Shown in pieces: positions 7,110-11,014 of a stretch of DNA of 11,014 nt. Source of the stretch: an uncultured Oscillibacter sp. (lineage in GTDB: Bacteria; Bacillota; Clostridia; Oscillospirales; Oscillospiraceae); contig CAMHBH010000069.1 in assembly GCA_946183175.1 (NCBI GenBank), forward strand, positions 1-11,014. The letters are read 5' to 3'. Below the pieces are notes generated by a model. That model saw only the letters and a program-made list of their open reading frames with translations, was not told where the DNA came from and made no database searches. Both the position numbers and the translations under genes were made by a program. Each line of letters starts with the position of its first letter. Position 1 is the first letter of the stretch.

Positions 7110-8156
7110 TCACCAGCGGTCTTCCGCCGCGATATCCCCTACGGTCTCGATGGTGGCGACAATCGGTTCCATGATGACTTGCGGCGTCTGCGTCAGAACG
7201 TTGTAGCTGTACTCGGAGCCAATCATAAGGAGGGCGATTTTGGCGGCGGTGGAGCCTTCGTCCCAACTGTTCGTGTAGATGGTGCCGCTCATTTGCCCGC
7301 TCTCAATCATGGCGAGGGCGTCCTTTTCGCCGTCCGCGCCCCAGATGACGAGCTGTCCGCCCTTGCCGGCGGATTCCGCCGCGAGCGCCGCGCCCTCGGC
7401 CATTGCGTCGTTGATACAGAATACGCCCGCGAGGTCGCTGTGACTTTGCAGGAAGGAGTTCATAACGGTGATAGCGGTCTCTTTCTCGAACGAGGCCGAC
7501 TGCGCCTCTACGATTTCGATTCCGCTATAGTTGGCGATGGTGTCGCGGAAGCCCTGTTCCAGATTGTCGGTACGGTGGAGGCCGGGCACGCCCTGAATAA
7601 TGCCGATTTTCCCGGAACCGCCGAGCTGTTCGGCCATTTTGTCGGCGGCCATGCGCCCGGCGTCGTAGTCGACGGCCATGACGAGCGCACTGTGTACGGT
7701 GTCGGCGTCGAGGTTGAGCGTGATAACCGGGATTCCGCTTTCCTCGGCCTGCGCCACGGACGGGGCCAGCGCGGTACCGTCGGAGCATTGGAGGATGATG
7801 GCGTCGTAGTGCTGGTTGATGATGTCGCCCATAATCTGGACTTGGGTTTCGGCGGAGCTCTCGCCGTTGAAGGCGCTGACCTGGATGTTGTCCCACGACG
7901 CGCACTCGCGCTGAATCCCCTCAAGCCACGCCTGATTGTTCGGGGTGCCGAGGTCGTGCGCCACGTAGGCGATACGGATTTGGTCGGCGGTGTAGGGGTC
8001 CTTGCGGACTTTGTTGCTGACGGCGGTTTCGCCGTTCGCGCTGGTGGAGCCCAGGTTCGGATTCGGGTCAATCCGGACGGTCTTCTGAATCTGACAGCCG
8101 CTCAGGAACATGGTCAGAACCATGACAGCCGCCAGCGCCGTGGAGAATCTCTTCAT
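7110..8156 (-). CDS. Sugar ABC transporter substrate-binding lipoprotein (RbsB-like, periplasmic-binding-protein 4 fold)
   Basis: Extracellular, membrane-anchored receptor that delivers the sugar to the importer; 348 aa. The start at 8156 is chosen over one eight codons upstream because AAAGGAGG lies seven bases before it and it yields a clean lipoprotein signal: MKRF, a hydrophobic core, and the lipobox LSGC with Cys21. A linker of about 35 polar residues precedes the first strand (RIAYVAHDL, 61-69). Two alternating alpha/beta lobes follow. Family marks are the IILQCSDG segment (120-127), GIPVITLNLD (141-150), HRTDNLEQGF (194-203), which holds the usual ligand Arg, and INDAMAEGA (248-256). 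The hinge segment GTIYTNSWDEG (291-301) departs from the common TVxQxP pattern, so the ligand may be unusual. It is the promoter-proximal gene, as is usual when the binding protein is needed in excess. Confidence 0.95.
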   Translation of the reverse strand: MKRFSTALAAVMVLTMFLSGCQIQKTVRIDPNPNLGSTSANGETAVSNKVRKDPYTADQIRIAYVAHDLGTPNNQAWLEGIQRECASWDNIQVSAFNGESSAETQVQIMGDIINQHYDAIILQCSDGTALAPSVAQAEESGIPVITLNLDADTVHSALVMAVDYDAGRMAADKMAEQLGGSGKIGIIQGVPGLHRTDNLEQGFRDTIANYSGIEIVEAQSASFEKETAITVMNSFLQSHSDLAGVFCINDAMAEGAALAAESAGKGGQLVIWGADGEKDALAMIESGQMSGTIYTNSWDEGSTAAKIALLMIGSEYSYNVLTQTPQVIMEPIVATIETVGDIAAEDRW

Positions 8157-8250
8157 GATACGCCCTCCTTTTTCTCTCACGCGGGCAGTTTCGGGGGAAT
8201 GCGACTTTCACGCGGCGGCACTGTCAGAGTAGACAATTCCGCCCTGTGAA

Positions 8251-8293
8251 CTTGTACGAATCACACAAAAACCGTCCGTTTTGAGTTTACAAG
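8251..8293. promoter_or_regulatory. Nested inverted repeats at the sugar-operon start site, candidate operator
   Basis: An outer pair, CTTGTA (8251-8256) and TACAAG (8288-8293), encloses an inner pair, AAAAC (8268-8272) and GTTTT (8278-8282), with five bases between. The region lies directly downstream of the minus-strand -10 box and covers the expected transcription start near 8287, a usual place for a repressor site. No known operator consensus was recognised and the arms are short, so chance is possible. Confidence 0.3.
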
Positions 8294-8322
8294 ATTGTAA
8301 CATTTATGAAACATTTTGTCAA
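8294..8322 (-). promoter_or_regulatory. Sigma-A-type promoter of the sugar operon
   Basis: On the minus strand, TTGACA (8322-8317) is a perfect -35 box and TACAAT (8299-8294) matches the -10 consensus at five of six positions, with exactly 17 bp between. The surrounding sequence is AT-rich. Transcription would start near 8287 and run leftward, giving a leader of roughly 130 nt before the binding-protein ATG. It is the clearest promoter in the window. Confidence 0.8.
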
Positions 8323-8337
8323 GAACCGAAAACAAAA

Positions 8338-8349
8338 TGACACTTGTCA
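8338..8349. promoter_or_regulatory. 12-bp palindrome upstream of the operon promoter
   Basis: TGACACTTGTCA has perfect 5-bp arms around a 2-bp centre. It sits about 16 bp upstream of the -35 box of the minus-strand promoter, roughly -50 to -62, where an activator could bind. It is short, and chance occurrence is possible. Confidence 0.25.
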
Positions 8350-8429
8350 GTATATGGCACGTCAGGGAATCGTGATTGTGCGGGGGAAGCTGGAAACCGG
8401 GCATTTTCGTCGATTTTCTTCTCATCGAA

Positions 8430-8485
8430 AGTCTCCCTGTCTGCCCACGGAGCGGGAGAAACGCCATAAGGCGACAGAGGAGACT
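8430..8485. repeat. Long imperfect hairpin in the dnaG upstream region
   Basis: AGTCTCC, CTGTC and GCC (8430-8436, 8437-8441, 8443-8445) pair in order with GGAGACT, GACAG and GGC (8479-8485, 8473-8477, 8470-8472). This gives 15 base pairs with one bulged base on each side. The 24-nt loop has a small CGCC/GGCG element at its 3' side (8462-8473) that would compete for the innermost pairs. No T-run follows on either strand. It could be a 5'-leader element of the dnaG transcript if a promoter lies to its left, or a protein-binding site. Confidence 0.4.
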
Positions 8486-8620
8486 TGCCAAGGGAAATTT
8501 TACGCGTACAGATTTTTTGCGCGAAAAAAGAGGAAATCGAAAAATTTCGGGGTATAAGATTTCAGTACGTCGTATGACGGGAAGCGATTCCGGCTAAACT
8601 GACCGAAAGGAGGTTCGACT

Positions 8621-10462
8621 ATGCCCTTTCCGGCGGCCTTCATGGACAACCTTATCGCCCGCTGTGACATCGTGGATATCGTCGGCGGCTACGTGACACT
8701 GAAAAAGAAGGGTAAGGATTACTGGGCCTGCTGTCCGTTCCACAATGAGAAAACCCCGTCGTTCAGTGTCTCCCCGGACAAGCAAATGTTTTACTGTTTC
8801 GGGTGCAAGAAGGGCGGAGATGTTATCAGTTTTATTCGTGAAATCGAGAATCTGCCCTACCCCGACGCCGTGCGATTCCTCGCCAGACGCGCCGGACTGG
8901 AAGTGCCGGAAAGCAATCAGGACTTTCACGAGAGCCGCCAGCGGGCGCGGCTGTTGTCGCTCAACCGCGACGCCGCCCGGTTCTATCACCAGTTACTGAA
9001 AGCCCCCGAAGGACAGGCCGTCCGCGATTACCTGCAACGTCGGCGGATTCTCTGGAAAACAGCTGTCCGGTTCGGCATGGGGGCCTCCCTCGACCGCTGG
9101 GACGTACTGCTCAACGCCATGACCCGCAAGGGCTACGAAAAAGAGGAACTGCTCAAAGCCGGGCTGATTGTCCCGACGAAGAACGGCGGCTTTCGTGACA
9201 AATTCCGCAACCGTCTGATGTTGCCCGTCATCGACATTCGCGGCGACGTGGTCGCGTTCGGGAGCCGCGTACTGGACAAGTCCGAGCCGAAGTATATGAA
9301 CTCCCCCGACACCCCGGTGTACTCCAAGCGGAGAATCCTGTACGGCATGAACCTTGCCAAGAATACGAAGCGCCCCAACTTCCTGATGTGCGAGGGCAAT
9401 CTGGACGTGGTGACGCTCCATCAGGCCGGGATTGACAACGCGGTCGCCTCTATGGGTACCGCGCTCACCGAAGAACAGGCGCGCCTCGTCGACCGCTTCC
9501 GGAAAAAGGAACTCGTGTTCTGCTACGACAACGACAACGCCGGGGAAATCGCCACGACCCGCGCGCTGGAATTACTCCGTACTGCCGGGTTTACTATCCG
9601 GATTCTGCAACTTCCCCGGCGGCGTACCGAATCGGGGGAACTGGTCAAGCAGGACCCCGACGACTATATTAAATTACAGGGTGTGGACGCGTTCGAGCGC
9701 CTCCTGAGCGGGAGCGAACGCGCCGCCGACTACCGTATGTCGCAAATCGCCGCGAAGTACGACCTGAAAACCGACGAGGGGCGGCTACAGTACAGTGAGG
9801 AAGTAAGTAATTTTCTTATCACGCTGGACAATGATGTAGAGCGGAATATCTACATTCAGCGCGCCGCCGATGTCGCTGGCGTTGAGGCAGGAGCCATAAG
9901 CATAATAGTACAGCGTATTATGAGCAAATATTTGCGTGAGAACAGAAGCCCTCTTTCTGTGGTATATCCGGGGGCGTCAGAAACAGGCAGAGAGGGCTAC
10001 ATGACGCGCAATGAACTCAATCCCGCCACGCAACTTGTACAGCCCAAAGAGCGCGCGTTCCGCTACGACAACGTGCGTTCGGCGCGCGCCGAGGAGGGGC
10101 TTGTACGGCTATTGCTCATGGACGAGAGTTTATTCCCGGAGCCGTTGCCGCTCTCGCCGGGCGACTTCTCGTCGCCGATACTCTCCAAGGCGTTCTTTAC
10201 GCTCTGGGACGCCCGCCGGAACGGCTGCCCGGTATCATTCCACCAGCTTTCGGAGGCGCTGACACAGGAGGAAATCAGCCATATAACCACCGTCTGTCAG
10301 GGGCCGGAGTCGCCGGAAAACGCGTCGAAGGCGCTCGCGGACTACATACGCGTTATCCGGGAGGAGGCGGACAAGCGGTCGGGACGGACGGACGGGGATA
10401 TTTTGGAAATAGCCCAAAGGAAATATAAAAAGCAAAAGCCCAAGGGAGGAAAAACGTTATGA
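8621..10462 (+). CDS. dnaG: DNA primase DnaG
   Basis: Synthesises RNA primers at the replication fork together with the DnaB-type helicase; 613 aa, the normal length. The start at 8621 follows AAAGGAGG by seven bases. The N-terminal CHC2 zinc domain is intact: Cys38, His41, Cys59 and Cys62, with EKTPSFSV and GCKKGGD. The catalytic core contains FRNRLMLPV, the PKYMNSPDTPVYSK segment (223-236), and a TOPRIM fold with Glu258 (EGNLDVV), Asp303 and Asp305 (YDNDNAG) and the DPDDY motif (345-349), matching the metal-binding acids of E. coli and B. subtilis DnaG. The Tyr and Gly often found in EGYxD and DGD are both Asn here, which is probably harmless because the Gly is not invariant (B. subtilis has DSD). 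The region after residue 490 fits the helicase-binding domain. Codons for about residues 390-460 are AT-richer than the rest. The stop overlaps the next ATG. Confidence 0.98.
   Translation: MPFPAAFMDNLIARCDIVDIVGGYVTLKKKGKDYWACCPFHNEKTPSFSVSPDKQMFYCFGCKKGGDVISFIREIENLPYPDAVRFLARRAGLEVPESNQDFHESRQRARLLSLNRDAARFYHQLLKAPEGQAVRDYLQRRRILWKTAVRFGMGASLDRWDVLLNAMTRKGYEKEELLKAGLIVPTKNGGFRDKFRNRLMLPVIDIRGDVVAFGSRVLDKSEPKYMNSPDTPVYSKRRILYGMNLAKNTKRPNFLMCEGNLDVVTLHQAGIDNAVASMGTALTEEQARLVDRFRKKELVFCYDNDNAGEIATTRALELLRTAGFTIRILQLPRRRTESGELVKQDPDDYIKLQGVDAFERLLSGSERAADYRMSQIAAKYDLKTDEGRLQYSEEVSNFLITLDNDVERNIYIQRAADVAGVEAGAISIIVQRIMSKYLRENRSPLSVVYPGASETGREGYMTRNELNPATQLVQPKERAFRYDNVRSARAEEGLVRLLLMDESLFPEPLPLSPGDFSSPILSKAFFTLWDARRNGCPVSFHQLSEALTQEEISHITTVCQGPESPENASKALADYIRVIREEADKRSGRTDGDILEIAQRKYKKQKPKGGKTL
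9790..10000 (+). other. Low-GC, atypical-codon segment inside dnaG
   Basis: Across this stretch codons such as AGT, AGA, ATA, GCA, TCA and ACA become common, although they are rare in the rest of dnaG. A hand count gives 23 G+C in the 60 bases 9901-9960, about 38 percent against a window average in the high fifties. The encoded segment (about residues 390-460) links the catalytic core to the helicase-binding domain. It contains an inverted repeat, CATAATA (9901-9907) with TATTATG (9916-9922), and a TATTAT box (9916-9921) without a clear -35 partner. Confidence 0.55.
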
Positions 10463-11014
10463 CACCAGAACAGAAAACCGTCACGACACCGGAGAAAACC
10501 GCGAAAGCGGTCGTAGAGAAGTCCGCGAAGCCTGTCGCGGAGAAGGTCGTAAAGGACGCCGTAAAGCCTGTCGCGAAAGAGGTCGTGAAGGAACCCGCGA
10601 AGCCCGTCGCGGAGAAGGCCGTAAAGGACGCCGCGAAGCCTGTCGCGGAAGAGGCCACGAAAGGACCCGCGAAGCCTGTCGCCAAAGAGGCCGCCAAGGC
10701 CGCCGCGAAGCCCGTCGCCAAAGAGGCCGTCAAGGAACCCGCGAAGCCCGTCGCGGAGAAGGCCGTAAAGGACGCCGCGAAGCCCGTCACGGAAAAGGCT
10801 GTCAAGGAAGATACGAAGCCTGTCGCGGAGAAGGTCGTAAAGGACGCCGCGCCCGTCGCGGAGAAGGCCGTAAAGGACGCCGTGAAGCCCGTCACGGAAA
10901 AGGCTGTCAAGGAAGATACGAAGCCTGTCGCGAAAGAGGCCACGAAGGAACCCGCGAAGCCTGTCGCGGAGAAGGCCATAAAGGAACCCGTGAAGCCTGT
11001 CGCGAAAGAGGCCG
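10459..11014 (+). CDS. Lys/Ala/Pro/Glu repeat protein, probable N-terminal extension of primary sigma factor RpoD, cut by window edge
   Basis: Open from ATG 10459 to the window end (185 codons, no stop). The ATG overlaps the dnaG stop (ATGA, 10459-10462), and GGGAGGA lies eight bases upstream inside dnaG, so the start is well supported and coupled to dnaG. Residues 1-23 (MTPEQKTVTTPEKTAK...) lead into a 12-residue tandem repeat of the type KPVAEKAVKDAA from residue 24 to the end. Composition is extreme: Lys, Ala, Val, Glu and Pro dominate, with no Cys, Trp, Tyr, Phe or His seen. Each unit has a net charge near +1. In Clostridia dnaG is commonly followed by rpoD, and some rpoD products there carry long Lys/Ala-rich N-terminal tails, so RpoD is the leading guess. 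No sigma domain is inside the window. Alternatives are a separate histone-H1-like or LEA-like repeat protein, possibly nucleic-acid binding. Confidence 0.8.
   Translation, partial: MTPEQKTVTTPEKTAKAVVEKSAKPVAEKVVKDAVKPVAKEVVKEPAKPVAEKAVKDAAKPVAEEATKGPAKPVAKEAAKAAAKPVAKEAVKEPAKPVAEKAVKDAAKPVTEKAVKEDTKPVAEKVVKDAAPVAEKAVKDAVKPVTEKAVKEDTKPVAKEATKEPAKPVAEKAIKEPVKPVAKEA
10528..11014 (+). repeat. 36-bp coding tandem repeat array (about 13.5 units, continuing past the window)
   Basis: Units of 36 bp encode KPV(A/T)(E/K)(K/E)xxKxxx. Thirteen units are seen plus the start of a fourteenth. All are 12 codons except the tenth, which lacks its leading Lys codon (33 bp, junction near 10851). Variants fall into types ending KDAA/KDAV, KEPA/KEPV and KEDT. 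The KDAA-then-KEDT pair at 10744-10815 recurs at 10852-10920, a higher-order copy offset by 105 bp. Synonymous differences (CCT/CCC, GCG/GCC) are scattered, so the array is not freshly expanded throughout. Confidence 0.92.

Larger units (their letters stand above)
8157..8620. other. Divergent intergenic region between the sugar operon and dnaG
   Basis: This 464-bp spacer is much richer in A and T around 8255-8345 than the flanking genes. On the minus side it contains the operon promoter, a leader of about 130 nt and the binding-protein ribosome site. On the dnaG side it contains a long imperfect hairpin, weak promoter candidates, and AAAGGAGG seven bases before the dnaG ATG. Short open frames here have no ribosome site and no recognisable protein, so I see no gene. 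No riboswitch class or tRNA was recognised. Confidence 0.7.

Noticed and set aside
6858..8249. Plus-strand open frame of 463 codons opposite the binding-protein gene
   Set aside because: The binding lipoprotein on the other strand has a signal peptide, a strong ribosome site and family motifs. The antisense frame has no start signal and no recognisable protein.
8306..8557. Small plus-strand frames in the dnaG upstream region
   Set aside because: There is no ribosome site, they run across the operon promoter and the hairpin, and the translation is not protein-like.
8621..10462. DnaG as a broken or divergent primase because of EGN and DND in place of EGY and DGD
   Set aside because: All metal-binding acids and the four zinc ligands are present, and the middle residue of DxD varies in functional primases such as that of B. 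subtilis.
10353..10979. Minus-strand Ala/Thr/Ser/Phe-rich repeat open frame opposite the 36-bp array
   Set aside because: The periodic translation is the mirror of the coding repeat. The plus-strand frame has the ribosome site, the ATGA overlap with dnaG and continues to the window end.
10528..11014. CRISPR array
   Set aside because: The 36-bp units are contiguous, with no unique spacers, and keep an open reading frame throughout, so this is a coding tandem repeat.

Overview
The window looks like chromosomal DNA from a GC-rich (high-fifties percent by eye) Gram-positive anaerobe, most plausibly a gut-type Clostridia/Oscillospiraceae relative. The grounds are that the sugar-binding protein is a lipoprotein with a Cys21 lipobox, as expected of a one-membrane cell; Shine-Dalgarno sequences are strong (AAAGGAGG, AAGGAGGAG); and dnaG is translationally coupled to a downstream gene that, by position, is probably rpoD. 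The taxon is an inference.

Minus strand, 8322 down to 1: one sugar uptake and catabolism operon. A near-consensus sigma-A promoter (TTGACA, 17 bp, TACAAT) at 8294-8322 reads leftward into a binding lipoprotein (7110-8156), a first RbsC-type permease (6098-7093), a double-ATPase RbsA-type subunit (4512-6101), a second, different RbsC-type permease (3526-4515), a TIM-barrel amidohydrolase-2 family enzyme (2495-3409), a D-2-hydroxyacid dehydrogenase (1357-2343) and an FGGY sugar kinase resembling L-xylulokinase LyxK (1334 to beyond the left edge). The transporter genes are tightly packed, with two ATGA overlaps. The catabolic genes are separated by short spacers that carry GC-rich hairpins. A likely scheme is import of a pentose, sugar acid or lactone by a heterodimeric ABC channel, then ring opening or hydrolysis, redox conversion and phosphorylation. 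The substrate cannot be read from the sequence.

The 464-bp divergent spacer (8157-8620) holds the operon promoter and a roughly 130-nt leader with nested inverted repeats near the start site. Towards dnaG it holds a long imperfect hairpin and only weak promoter candidates.

Plus strand, 8621 to the right edge: dnaG (primase, complete), then an ORF overlapping it by 4 bp. Within the window that ORF encodes almost only a 12-residue Lys/Ala/Pro/Glu tandem repeat. It is probably the extended N-terminus of the primary sigma factor, but the diagnostic part lies beyond the window.

The points most worth a second look are the apparent complete absence of GATC from all 11,014 bp, the 36-bp coding repeat array behind dnaG, a patch of low GC and foreign-looking codons inside dnaG, and competing hairpins in the operon spacers.
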